Shown here one piece after another: positions 1 to 7,031 of a stretch of 10,209 nt of DNA. A program made the position numbers and the translations under genes. Source of the DNA: Gemmatimonadota bacterium (GTDB taxonomy: Bacteria; Gemmatimonadota; Gemmatimonadetes; Palauibacterales; Palauibacteraceae); contig JABDQB010000128.1 in NCBI GenBank assembly GCA_013042495.1, positions 1-10,209 of the forward strand, given 5' to 3'. Positions within the stretch are counted from its first letter, which is position 1. Each line of letters starts with the position of its first letter. Under the pieces are notes generated by a model, which did not search any database, was not told the DNA's origin, and saw only the letters and a program-made list of their open reading frames with translations.

Positions 1-24
1 AGGGGCGGCCGATCGGCCGCCCCT
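1..24. terminator. Perfect palindrome, probable bidirectional terminator
   Basis: The arms GGGGCGGCC (2-10) and GGCCGCCCC (15-23) flank a GATC loop, and A1 pairs with T24, so all 24 bases are self-complementary. On the plus strand the stem is followed by the pyrimidine-rich TTCTTCGCTT. The stem begins 34 bases beyond the stop of the minus-strand sigma factor gene. It could end that transcript, a plus-strand gene entering from the left, or both. The bases that would form a U-tract for the minus strand lie outside the window, so factor-independent termination in that direction cannot be judged. Confidence 0.6.
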
Positions 25-58
25 TCTTCGCTTGTGAAGCGATCGGTTTCCGATGTCG

Positions 59-946
59 TCAGGCGCTGGCCCGCCAGAATCCTTCCAGGGCATCGCCGTG
101 CTCCGACCCGCGGAGCTTGTCGAAGGCTCGGTTCCGGATCTGGCGAATCCGCTCCCGGGTGACGCCCAGGAGCTCCCCGATCTGCTCGAGCGTCATCTCT
201 TCACCGTCATCCAGTCCGTAATACAGGACGAGGATCTTCCTCTCCCGCTCGGTGAGATAGCTCTCGAACATCTTCTCCAGGAACTCGCGCCGGGCCTGGG
301 CCTCGACATCGATCTCGATGTCCCCCTCGTCCGCCCCGGAGAACCGCTCTCCGAAGGAGGCGCTGTCCCGGTCCGACTTGTCGAGCGGAGCGTCGAGACT
401 GAGCTCGGCCGAGGCCACGCGACGCAGCGCGCGCACAGTCTCCACGGGCTCCTTCATCTCCTCTGCGATCTCGCGATCGGTCGGCGACCGGCCAAGCTTC
501 TGAGTGAGGGCCGTCTCCGTGCGCGAGAGCTTGACCAGATTCGAGTTCTGGTTCAGAGGAATCCTCACGGACCGAGTCTGTTCGGCTAGCGCCTGCAGCA
601 CGGTCTGCCGAATCCACCACACCGCGTACGAGATGAACTTCACGCCCTTGTCGGGATCGAACTTCTTCACGGCCTTGAGCAGGCCCTCGTTCCCGATGCA
701 GACGAGCTCGGCCAGGTTGAGGCCGCGCCCCTGGTACTTCTTCACATACGAGATCACGAACCGCAGGTTGGCCGTAACCAGCCGCTCCGCCGCGGCCCGA
801 TCCCCGGCGCGCGCCCTGCGCGCTATCTCCCGCTCTTCCATTGGATCTTCGATCAGCGGATAACGCTCGACGTCCTGCAGATACTGGTCAAACGAATCGA
901 GCGCTCGCGCGTCGAAGAAGATCTGCTTTCTGGCAGCTGCGTTCAT
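59..946 (-). CDS. Sigma-70 family RNA polymerase sigma factor, RpoD/SigA-like, without region 1.1
   Basis: This 295-residue protein directs RNA polymerase to promoters. Region 1.2 lies at about 18-50. Region 2 (about 56-126) holds the core-binding and -10 recognition/melting block, including GNEGLLKAVKKFD (85-97) and the aromatic YAVWWIRQ (107-114). Region 3 lies at about 138-180. Region 4 (about 230-280) has the helix-turn-helix MTLEQIGELLGVTRERIRQI (251-270) that reads the -35 element. The acidic 1.1 domain and the large non-conserved insert of proteobacterial RpoD are absent. The overall length and the AEQTRSVRIPLNQ block resemble the short primary sigma factors of Bacteroidota and relatives. 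It may be the housekeeping factor or a group 2 paralogue; the sequence alone does not decide. The ATG at 946 is preceded by GGAG only 3 bases away. The gene follows ccmH after 109 bases on the same strand, so it could be reached by read-through or have its own promoter. Confidence 0.93.
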   Translation of the reverse strand: MNAAARKQIFFDARALDSFDQYLQDVERYPLIEDPMEEREIARRARAGDRAAAERLVTANLRFVISYVKKYQGRGLNLAELVCIGNEGLLKAVKKFDPDKGVKFISYAVWWIRQTVLQALAEQTRSVRIPLNQNSNLVKLSRTETALTQKLGRSPTDREIAEEMKEPVETVRALRRVASAELSLDAPLDKSDRDSASFGERFSGADEGDIEIDVEAQARREFLEKMFESYLTERERKILVLYYGLDDGEEMTLEQIGELLGVTRERIRQIRNRAFDKLRGSEHGDALEGFWRASA

Positions 947-1019
947 AGGCTCCGAATCTCTGGCTATACAAAGGCACTTGGTCCCAGCGAGGATGAACCC
1001 CGTTTACCCCCAAGCCCAA

Positions 1020-1052
1020 TTACTACACTGAATGTCCCTCAGGTTCCGTCAA
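1020..1052 (-). promoter_or_regulatory. Weak candidate promoter for the sigma factor gene
   Basis: Just downstream of the ccmH stop, the minus strand reads TTGACG (1052-1047), a 5/6 match to the sigma-70 -35 element. Downstream is TGTAGT (1027-1022), 19 bases away, or TAGTAA (1025-1020), 21 bases away. Both spacers are longer than the preferred 17, and the -10 match is modest. The rest of 947-1055 has no gene and no convincing terminator. The site is plausible mainly because of the good -35 hexamer in the right place. Confidence 0.25.
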
Positions 1053-1055
1053 CCC

Positions 1056-1616
1056 TCAATCCTCGCGTAGCGCATCCCTAAGCCACTGCTCATCCGCGGC
1101 TCCGAGGTCGCCAGACCCTTCCACGGTGGCTGCCTCTTCGCCGGTGCTGGCCCAGCGGCGCAGAAGATTCCTCGCCAGGAAGAAGCCGAGTACCAGCACC
1201 ACGAGCGGCAGCCCGTACACGAGCAGGTTGATGCCCCGCGCCTGCGGCTGGAGGAGGATCCATTCCCCGTACCGGCTCACGAAATACGCCTCGATTTCCT
1301 CCTGAGTCTCACCGGCCTCGAGCCTGTCCCGCACGACGGCCTGCATCTCCCGGGACAGCTCTGCGTTGGATTCGACGATGGACTGGTTGCGGCAAACCGG
1401 GCACCTGAGTCCCGACGCGATCTCCGCGGCCCGGGCGTCCAGCGCCTGTTCCTCGGGGTCCGTGAGAGCACTGCGAGCCGCGTCTTCGGCCTGCGTGTCC
1501 ACGACCTCCTGCGACACGACCGTACCGGCCTCCGGCTCCACTTCCTGCGCTCGGATCACGCTCGGTATGCCGACAAGAGCAATAAGGGGGACCAGAAGCC
1601 ACGCCGCGCGGTTCAC
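1056..1616 (-). CDS. ccmH: Cytochrome c maturation protein CcmH (apocytochrome thiol oxidoreductase / heme lyase subunit)
   Basis: CcmH is a membrane-anchored thiol-disulfide protein that handles the CXXCH cysteines of apocytochrome c and works with CcmF in heme ligation. The family signature LRCPVCRNQ is present, with redox cysteines C72 and C75, followed by the helical domain ending in FVSRYGEWILLQP. A C-terminal membrane segment follows (INLLVYGLPLVVLVLGFFLA) and then a short acidic tail. An N-terminal signal sequence is visible, with a likely cut after A23. I chose the GTG at 1616: it gives a signal peptide right at the start, it overlaps the ccmG stop as GTGA, and AGGTG sits 4 bases upstream. 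The frame is open upstream to about 1691, but that extension lies inside ccmG and is not signal-like. The protein has 186 residues, in the range of single-domain CcmH, with no fused CcmI TPR domain. About 40 mostly acidic residues between the signal and the redox domain are unusual. Confidence 0.93.
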   Translation of the reverse strand: MNRAAWLLVPLIALVGIPSVIRAQEVEPEAGTVVSQEVVDTQAEDAARSALTDPEEQALDARAAEIASGLRCPVCRNQSIVESNAELSREMQAVVRDRLEAGETQEEIEAYFVSRYGEWILLQPQARGINLLVYGLPLVVLVLGFFLARNLLRRWASTGEEAATVEGSGDLGAADEQWLRDALRED

Positions 1617-2170
1617 GGTGCACCTGCCGCGCTGGCTGCGGCTACGGGTGCCGCAAGCAACGAATCGACCTGGTATTGAACGAGGTCCCACGTGACCGGG
1701 CCGACCTTCTTCAGAGAAATGGTCCCGTCAGTACCGATGAAGAACGTCTCGGGGACGCCGTACACTCCGTAGTCGATCGCCGTGCGCTGCGAAGGATCCA
1801 GGACGTGGGTCCAGTCACCTCCGTACTGGTCCAGGAAGCGCTCGGCGTTAGCCCTGGAATCCTGATAGACGACGCCCAGCAGAACCACCTCGGAATCGTC
1901 CCACGTGCGCTCGGTCTGCACGAGCACGGGGTGCTCCTGTCGGCACGGAATGCACCAGGATGCCCAGAAGTTCAGGATCACGACCCTACCGTCGAGGTCA
2001 GTGAGCTGGACCGTGTCGCCTTCGAACGTGACCAGCTCGAAGTTCGGTGCCTCGAGGCCCGCCATGGGCGAGGGAAGAACGTACGTATCACGGCCCAGGG
2101 CCCAGTACAGCAGCCACAAGACAGGCAGGGCCGCCAAAGGGAGGAGCCAGCGAAGCCGCTTCCTATTCAT
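1613..2170 (-). CDS. ccmG: Thiol:disulfide interchange protein CcmG/DsbE (thioredoxin-like)
   Basis: CcmG is a membrane-tethered thioredoxin-fold reductant that acts outside the inner membrane in cytochrome c maturation, keeping CcmH or the apocytochrome reduced. The 185-residue protein starts with a basic tip and one uncleaved membrane anchor (about 8-26). A redoxin domain follows, with NFWASWCIPCRQE containing the active cysteines C73 and C76. The cis-proline loop is GVYGVPETFFI (P140). Length and motif spacing are typical of the family. It starts 25 bases after ccmF and its last 4 bases overlap the GTG of ccmH, so the two are probably translationally coupled. General ResA/TlpA thioredoxins look similar, but the position between ccmF and ccmH makes CcmG the clear choice. 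Confidence 0.94.
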   Translation of the reverse strand: MNRKRLRWLLPLAALPVLWLLYWALGRDTYVLPSPMAGLEAPNFELVTFEGDTVQLTDLDGRVVILNFWASWCIPCRQEHPVLVQTERTWDDSEVVLLGVVYQDSRANAERFLDQYGGDWTHVLDPSQRTAIDYGVYGVPETFFIGTDGTISLKKVGPVTWDLVQYQVDSLLAAPVAAASAAGAP

Positions 2171-2195
2171 GTCGTCTCAATCCGTCCGGTCTCGA

Positions 2196-4229
2196 TCAAA
2201 CGGTCACCGCAACGGGCTCTTCAGCGAGCGCAGCCGCTTCCTCCTCGCGCGCTATCTCCTCTGCCGATACCGCAGGGCGCCCACTGCCGCGCTGCGGCAG
2301 GATGGCAAGGATGGCCCCGAGCGCAACGATCATGCCCCCGATCCAAAGCCACGGAACCGCCGGGTTGACGATCGCCCGAATGGTGGCGTGGTTTCCATCC
2401 GCCTCGTCGAACGCCATCAGCGTCAGGTAGAGGTCTTCCTTCAGGGTGGAGCGCACGTCCGGCGTGCCGATCGGCTGCTGTGAGTTCGGGTAGTAGTTGA
2501 TGCGGGGCTGCATCGTCCCGACGTCCTCTCCCCTGTGGAAGATGCTGAACGTCCCGCCGACCACGAATCTCTGGGCCTCGTCTTCGGCCCACAGCTCATC
2601 GAACATGACCCCGTAGTCACCGAGCTGCATCAGCTCTCCGCGCTGCAGGGTGACCTCGCGTTCGAATCGGTACGTGCCGGACAGGGACAGCGCGACGACG
2701 ATCACGACGATGCCGGCATGGACGATGTATCCGCCATACCGGCGGTTGTTGCGCGTCAGGATCTGCGCCAGGGCCACCGGCGCCGAGACGCCTGCGATGC
2801 GCATCCGAGCATTCACGCCCTTACGGAATTCCTCGACGATGGTCGCCGTGACGAAGCCCGCGAACGTGAAGGTAATCAGGGTCCAGAAGCTCCGCGTACC
2901 GAGGGCGTAGCCGAGCAACCCGGTCGCCAGGCCGACGGCGACTGGCACGAGGAACGTTCGCTTCATCTTGCCGGGTGTGGTGCGCCGCCATGGCAAGGCC
3001 GGTCCCACTCCCATCAGGAAGAGGAGAAGCACCCCGATCGGAATCGACACCATGTTGAAGTACGGCGGTCCGACGCTCACGCGGTTCCCGTTCACGGCTT
3101 CCACGATCAACGGGAACGTCGTACCGAGAAGCACGGTGAACGTGAAGGCGACGAACAGCAGGTTGTTGAGGATGAACGAGCTCTCGCGCGAAACCACGGC
3201 ATCCAGGGAGCCGGGGGCGTGAAGACGGTCCGAGCGCCACGCGATCAGGACCAGGGACACGAGCATGATCAGGGCGATGAACGCCAGGAATATCGGCCCG
3301 ATCATTCCCTCGGTGAACGCATGTACTGAGTCAAGAATTCCCGAACGGGTCAAAAATGTCCCAAACAGCGTGAGAAGGAACGTCCCGATGATGAGGGACA
3401 GGTTCCAGGTCTTCAGCATCCCGCGCCGTTCCTGGACCATCACGGAGTGCACGAAAGCGGTTGCCGTCAGCCACGGGAGGAAAGACGCGTTCTCGACCGG
3501 ATCCCACGCCCAGTAGCCGCCCCATCCCAGGACCTCGTAGGACCACCACGCTCCGCCCACGATCCCTACGGAAAGAAAGGCCCACGCCGCCACCGTCCAG
3601 CGACGCGTCGATCGAATCCACTCGTCATCCAGTTTGCCGCTCAGCAGGGCGCCGATCGCGAACGCGAACGGCACGGTGAGCCCGACGTACCCGAAATACA
3701 GCATCGGCGGATGCAGGCCCATGAGCGGGTGGTTCTGGAGAAGGGGATTGGGACCGGGACCGTTGGTCGGCACCGGGAACACGGCTCCAAACGGGTTGGC
3801 CGGTCCGGTCAGCAGTCCGTAGAAAAACAGTCCGACGAAGCCCATCACCCCATTAGCGAACGGGATCAGCCGCGAATCCGATTTCCGATTTACGAAGGCC
3901 ACCAGGGCTCCGTAGGCGGACAGGATCCAGCCCCAGAACAGGATCGAACCCTCGAGGCTGCTCCACAGCGATATGGCCGTGTAGTAGGTCGGGGTCTCGA
4001 GGCTTCCGACCCGGGCCACGTAGGCGACGCTGAAGTCGTGCGAGAGGAGGGCGATCTCCATCACGATGAACGCCGTCGACATGGCGGCGAACACGAAATA
4101 GGCGCCATACCGAGCCGCGCGGATCAACCCCGGCTTGCGGTTGAATCCACCCACGATGCCCGTGATCGTCACCACCAGGGCGCCGAGGAGCGCCGAGGCG
4201 ATGGACGTGCTGCCTATGAGATTCAGCAT
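2196..4229 (-). CDS. ccmF: Heme lyase / cytochrome c-type biogenesis protein CcmF
   Basis: CcmF is the large polytopic membrane protein that, with CcmH, transfers heme from holo-CcmE to apocytochrome c. The 677 residues contain many membrane spans. The heme-handling tryptophan-rich signature WGGYWAWDPVEN lies at 236-247, where it faces the periplasm in known members. A conserved HPPMLYFGYVG block (173-183) carries a probable heme-ligand histidine. The C-terminal part has the family's large soluble loop after GTYRFER and a final membrane span (WLWIGGMIVALGAILAILP), then an acidic tail. Size matches E. coli CcmF (about 650). The gene starts 6 bases after the ccmE stop. NrfE is a close paralogue, but the surrounding complete ccm set argues for CcmF. 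Confidence 0.96.
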   Translation of the reverse strand: MLNLIGSTSIASALLGALVVTITGIVGGFNRKPGLIRAARYGAYFVFAAMSTAFIVMEIALLSHDFSVAYVARVGSLETPTYYTAISLWSSLEGSILFWGWILSAYGALVAFVNRKSDSRLIPFANGVMGFVGLFFYGLLTGPANPFGAVFPVPTNGPGPNPLLQNHPLMGLHPPMLYFGYVGLTVPFAFAIGALLSGKLDDEWIRSTRRWTVAAWAFLSVGIVGGAWWSYEVLGWGGYWAWDPVENASFLPWLTATAFVHSVMVQERRGMLKTWNLSLIIGTFLLTLFGTFLTRSGILDSVHAFTEGMIGPIFLAFIALIMLVSLVLIAWRSDRLHAPGSLDAVVSRESSFILNNLLFVAFTFTVLLGTTFPLIVEAVNGNRVSVGPPYFNMVSIPIGVLLLFLMGVGPALPWRRTTPGKMKRTFLVPVAVGLATGLLGYALGTRSFWTLITFTFAGFVTATIVEEFRKGVNARMRIAGVSAPVALAQILTRNNRRYGGYIVHAGIVVIVVALSLSGTYRFEREVTLQRGELMQLGDYGVMFDELWAEDEAQRFVVGGTFSIFHRGEDVGTMQPRINYYPNSQQPIGTPDVRSTLKEDLYLTLMAFDEADGNHATIRAIVNPAVPWLWIGGMIVALGAILAILPQRGSGRPAVSAEEIAREEEAAALAEEPVAVTV

Positions 4230-4235
4230 GGGCCG

Positions 4236-4691
4236 CTATCCGTCCGTTTTGATCAGTGACTCGTACATCTCTTCCGGCTTGTCACCGTGGGGCGGCTCAT
4301 ACTCGTTCGAGTGCTTGACCATCAGGTTCTTGGACTCGAAGACACCGTCGTGCGTGTAGCGTCCTTCGACCACGACCCCGATGCCTTCCTTGAACATGGC
4401 GGGCGGAGCTCCGGTGCTGCGCACGGGCACCTCGCCGAGGCTGTCCGCAACCACGAAGCGCAGATCCAGCGCTTCCGCGTCCCACACCAGCGATCCGGTC
4501 TTCACCTGGCCCCCGAGCCGCAGCGGCTGATCGACGATCTCGTCGGCTCGCTCCGCCAACTCCGCTCGAAGCTCACTGGGGGTAAGGAAATACACGACGT
4601 TGCTGCTCAGCCCGCCGGCGATAAGCATCGCGATTCCACCAATGATCGCGAGCACACCGACGCCTGCCCATACCTTCTTGGACTTGTTCAT
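4236..4691 (-). CDS. ccmE: Heme chaperone CcmE
   Basis: CcmE binds heme covalently through a histidine outside the inner membrane and carries it from CcmC to CcmF. The 151-residue protein has one N-terminal membrane anchor (about 8-28), an OB-fold beta-barrel domain, and the motif LMVKHSNEYEPP. There H127 is the expected covalent heme attachment site and Y131 the expected axial ligand. This is the histidine form, not the cysteine variant seen in some archaea and sulfate reducers. Length is typical. It lies 35 bases after ccmD and 6 bases before ccmF, in the usual order. The Shine-Dalgarno before its ATG is weak, so its expression may depend on upstream translation. Confidence 0.96.
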   Translation of the reverse strand: MNKSKKVWAGVGVLAIIGGIAMLIAGGLSSNVVYFLTPSELRAELAERADEIVDQPLRLGGQVKTGSLVWDAEALDLRFVVADSLGEVPVRSTGAPPAMFKEGIGVVVEGRYTHDGVFESKNLMVKHSNEYEPPHGDKPEEMYESLIKTDG

Positions 4692-4726
4692 GTGACGGTT
4701 TGTCCCTTGCTCTATGCCTTGGAGAT

Positions 4727-4945
4727 CTACTCTTCGGCGCCTGCGACTTCGAACGACTCAACGGCGCGCGCCGTCGTTCGCTCGCGTGATTCCAGCCTGA
4801 ACGCATACCAGAGGAGCGCGCCCCAGGTGAGTCCGTAGCCCGCGAATACGAAGCCACGGTTCTCCATGCCCACCCGGCCCGTGTAGACCCATAGCAGGAT
4901 CAGGGCCAGAATGTAGACTACGGTGACGGCACTCCACTTACGCAT
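4727..4945 (-). CDS. ccmD: Small membrane protein, CcmD-like
   Basis: CcmD is a small membrane protein that associates with CcmC and helps release holo-CcmE from the CcmABC complex. This 72-residue product has the family's only recognisable feature, a membrane helix led by a tyrosine (FVFAGYGLTWGALLWYAF, 32-49) followed by a basic stretch. It sits exactly where ccmD belongs. Its ATG overlaps the end of ccmC by 8 bases (ATGCGTAA), which suggests coupling. The N-terminal 22 residues form a second hydrophobic segment that ordinary CcmD proteins lack. An internal ATG at 4867 would give a 46-residue protein with the classic single span, so the start is uncertain. Conservation in this family is low, and the call rests largely on position and topology. 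Confidence 0.75.
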   Translation of the reverse strand: MRKWSAVTVVYILALILLWVYTGRVGMENRGFVFAGYGLTWGALLWYAFRLESRERTTARAVESFEVAGAEE

Positions 4946-5609
4946 TGTACGCCATTCTCCTCTCGAGTTCCCCTTCGAGCTTCGCCAGCCGGATCCGCCG
5001 CATCATCAGATACAGGTAGACGAGCGTGAATGCAGCCAGATTCAGCATCAGCGTCCAGAGGATGTCGGGAGCCACGCTGCGTGGGCTGGACGGCGGTTGG
5101 TGCAACGTCCGCCACCAGGTGACCGACATGTAGACGATGGGCACGTTCGCGAATCCGATCACGCCGACGATCGCCGACCACCGGGCTCTCTTTTCCCCAT
5201 CGTCGGCGAAACTCCGGAGGGCTCCGTAACCGACGTAGATGGCGAGCAGGATGGCGGTCGTCGTCAACCTGGGATCCCATGTCCAGTAGACGCCCCACGT
5301 CGGCTTACCCCACATCATTCCGAGCAGGAGGGTCACGACCGTGAACATCACACCGATCTCGGCCGAGCTGGCGGCGACCCGGTCCCATCGCTCGTCCCGC
5401 TGAATCAAATACAGCACGCTCATCACGAACACGACGAAGAACGCGAGGAACGCCAGCCATGCCGCGGGAACATGCACGTACATGAGTCGCTGCACGTTTC
5501 CCTGGGCAGCGTCCGCCGGTACGACGACCAGTCCTACGTAGCTCCCGACCACCATGGCCAGGAGCGCGAGTATTCCAAGGAACTTCTCGATCTTCGACTT
5601 AAGTCCCAC
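4938..5609 (-). CDS. ccmC: Heme-handling protein CcmC (loads heme onto CcmE)
   Basis: CcmC binds heme at the outer face of the membrane and attaches it to CcmE. The 223-residue protein has six predicted membrane spans. It has the tryptophan-rich signature WGVYWTWDPRLT (105-116), and the two histidines expected to ligand heme are visible: H46 in YVHVPAAW and H170 in WWRTLHQP. They correspond to the paired periplasmic histidines of E. coli CcmC. The start is GTG at 5609, with a strong GGAGG 6 bases upstream inside the end of ccmB. Only one base separates the ccmB stop from this codon. The related CcsA family shares the WWD motif, but the neighbours and histidine arrangement fit CcmC. Confidence 0.95.
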   Translation of the reverse strand: MGLKSKIEKFLGILALLAMVVGSYVGLVVVPADAAQGNVQRLMYVHVPAAWLAFLAFFVVFVMSVLYLIQRDERWDRVAASSAEIGVMFTVVTLLLGMMWGKPTWGVYWTWDPRLTTTAILLAIYVGYGALRSFADDGEKRARWSAIVGVIGFANVPIVYMSVTWWRTLHQPPSSPRSVAPDILWTLMLNLAAFTLVYLYLMMRRIRLAKLEGELERRMAYNA

Positions 5610-5610
5610 T

Positions 5611-6288
5611 TCACTCCTCCAGAGCGATCGGGAAAATCCAGATGCAGATCACGAAGAAGATGATATCGAATCCGCCCAGCACCCGTAGCCACACCACGGC
5701 CTCGCCCATAAGGTCGCCCTCGAGGATCAGTGTCGTGGCGTTCACCGCACCCAGCAGCACCGGCACGAGCGCCGGAAACAACAAGAGCGGCAGCATGACC
5801 TCGCGGGCCCGCAGGTTCACCGTGAGGGCCGAGTAGAATGTCCCCACCAACGAAAAACCGATCGTGCCCAGGACCGAAACGGCGACCAGCCCGAGGGCGT
5901 GCGGCCACAGGTTCGCCTGGAACAGAATCCCGGCCGCCGGTATCAGCACGGCCTCGACCAGGAGGAGCAAGACGATGTTCCCCAGCAACTTACCAAGATA
6001 AATCGCTCGTGGGTCGCCGGGGTAGGCCCGCAGCCCCTCGAGCCCCCCGCTGGTCTCCTCGTTCTGATAGGTGCGACTGAGCGAGAGCAGGCCGGTGAAC
6101 GCGATGCCAACCCACAGCAGACCGCCGGCCACCCTCTGCAGCAGCTCCGTGTCCGGCCCGAGAGCAAAGCTGAAAATGAACAAGACCAGGGCGGCGAAGA
6201 ACACCATGGCGTTGAAGCTCTGCTTGGTGCGGGCCTCGATGAGGAGGTCCTTCCAGACGATGGCCCAGGCCCGCCGAAGGAGGGACAT
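5611..6288 (-). CDS. ccmB: Heme exporter permease CcmB
   Basis: CcmB is the membrane subunit of the CcmAB ABC transporter, which uses ATP to free heme-loaded CcmE from CcmCD. The 225-residue protein has about six hydrophobic spans, a basic N-terminus (RRAWAIVWKDLLIEARTK), and the typical cytoplasmic stretch around SRTYQNEETSGGLEGLRAYP, which probably contacts the ATPase. I chose ATG at 6288, whose A is shared with the ccmA stop (TGATG), with GGAG 8 bases upstream. A TTG one codon earlier (6291) is a less likely start. The stop lies one base before the ccmC GTG. Confidence 0.95.
   Translation of the reverse strand: MSLLRRAWAIVWKDLLIEARTKQSFNAMVFFAALVLFIFSFALGPDTELLQRVAGGLLWVGIAFTGLLSLSRTYQNEETSGGLEGLRAYPGDPRAIYLGKLLGNIVLLLLVEAVLIPAAGILFQANLWPHALGLVAVSVLGTIGFSLVGTFYSALTVNLRAREVMLPLLLFPALVPVLLGAVNATTLILEGDLMGEAVVWLRVLGGFDIIFFVICIWIFPIALEE
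5616..5620 (-). promoter_or_regulatory. Shine-Dalgarno of ccmC (supports GTG start)
   Basis: The minus strand reads GGAGG here, within the last codons of ccmB and 6 bases before the GTG at 5609. It supports the GTG as the true ccmC start. Confidence 0.7.
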
Positions 6289-7019
6289 CAATCGATCTCC
6301 GGCGCGCCGGCCGGGCCGCCCACGGACAGGTGGCGACTCAGAGGCTCGGATTCAGGGAGAATCTCCAGATGGCCCTTACGCAGAATCCCGGTCTGTTCGG
6401 CTTCCCGCACCGCTTCACCGTCCTGGTGCGAGGCCAACAGTACCGTCGTACCCGACGCCTTGAAGTCACCCACGACCTCGTCCACCAGTCGCATGCCCTG
6501 GGAGTCCAGCCCGGAATAAGGTTCGTCCAGGAGCGCCACCTCGATCGGACGCACGAGAAGCTGCCCCAGGGCCAACCGCTTACGCATCCCGGTCGAGAAG
6601 GTCCGCATGCGATTGTCCGCGACCTCGGCGAGGCCGATCCTCTCCAGTACGCGTGCGATGGCCTCACGTCTGGGTTTGAGGCCTGCCATTCGCATGGTGA
6701 AGTGGAGATTCTCGGCCGCCGAGAGATCATCGTACAGGAAACCGCGGACGGTCAGAAGGCCGGTGCGCCGCCGGATCTCGTCCGGTTCATCGCGCAACGA
6801 ATGGCCCATGACGTGGGCATCGCCCCCGGATGGGCGCAACAGCGTCGCGATGAGCTTCAGGAGCGTGGTCTTGCCAGCTCCGTTCGGCCCCACGAGGCAC
6901 AGCGTAGTCCCGGCCTCCACGCGGACGCTGGCATCGCGAAGAGCCCAGTTCCACCCGAACCGCTTCGAGAGTCCCTCCAGCTCGAGCGCGGCTCGGGTCT
7001 CACGGTCTATCGGTATGAT
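6288..7019 (-). CDS. ccmA: Heme exporter ATPase CcmA, with a non-standard or shifted start
   Basis: CcmA is the cytoplasmic ATPase of the CcmAB transporter. Numbered from a putative ATC start at 7019 (243 residues), it has an N-terminal beta-strand region LELEGLSKRFGWNWALRD (12-29), Walker A GPNGAGKTT (44-52), the CcmA-type signature FSTGMRKRLALGQ (141-153), Walker B VALLDEP (161-167) and the H-loop histidine H198. The first GTG in frame is at 6920. Starting there would leave Walker A at residue 11 and remove the conserved first strands, so that start is probably wrong. Between the upstream stop (7032-7034) and 6920 the frame is open but has no ATG, GTG or TTG. ATC at 7019 has GAGGA 5 bases upstream. 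A GTG at 7021-7023 in another frame would work only with a one-base frame change. Function is certain; the 5' end is not. Confidence 0.93.
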   Translation of the reverse strand: MIPIDRETRAALELEGLSKRFGWNWALRDASVRVEAGTTLCLVGPNGAGKTTLLKLIATLLRPSGGDAHVMGHSLRDEPDEIRRRTGLLTVRGFLYDDLSAAENLHFTMRMAGLKPRREAIARVLERIGLAEVADNRMRTFSTGMRKRLALGQLLVRPIEVALLDEPYSGLDSQGMRLVDEVVGDFKASGTTVLLASHQDGEAVREAEQTGILRKGHLEILPESEPLSRHLSVGGPAGAPEID

Positions 7020-7024
7020 GCACT

Positions 7025-7029
7025 TCCTC
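7025..7029 (-). promoter_or_regulatory. Candidate Shine-Dalgarno of ccmA
   Basis: The minus strand reads GAGGA just after the lipoprotein stop. It lies 5 bases from the ATC at 7019, but only 1 base from the out-of-frame GTG at 7021-7023. The spacing therefore favours initiation at ATC (or the next codon, ATA) over the GTG. Confidence 0.45.
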
Positions 7030-7031
7030 GT

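Noticed and set aside
1617..1691. Upstream extension of ccmH to 1691
   Set aside because: It lies inside ccmG and adds a basic, non-signal N-terminus. The GTG at 1616 has a Shine-Dalgarno, a coupling overlap and a proper signal peptide.
2535..3329. 264-codon plus-strand frame opposite ccmF
   Set aside because: The product is a hydrophilic His/Asp/Glu/Arg-rich string, the usual mirror of a membrane-protein gene read in antisense.
3447..4259. 270-codon plus-strand frame opposite the 5' half of ccmF
   Set aside because: Antisense artefact of the membrane-protein gene; no domain and no independent start signal.
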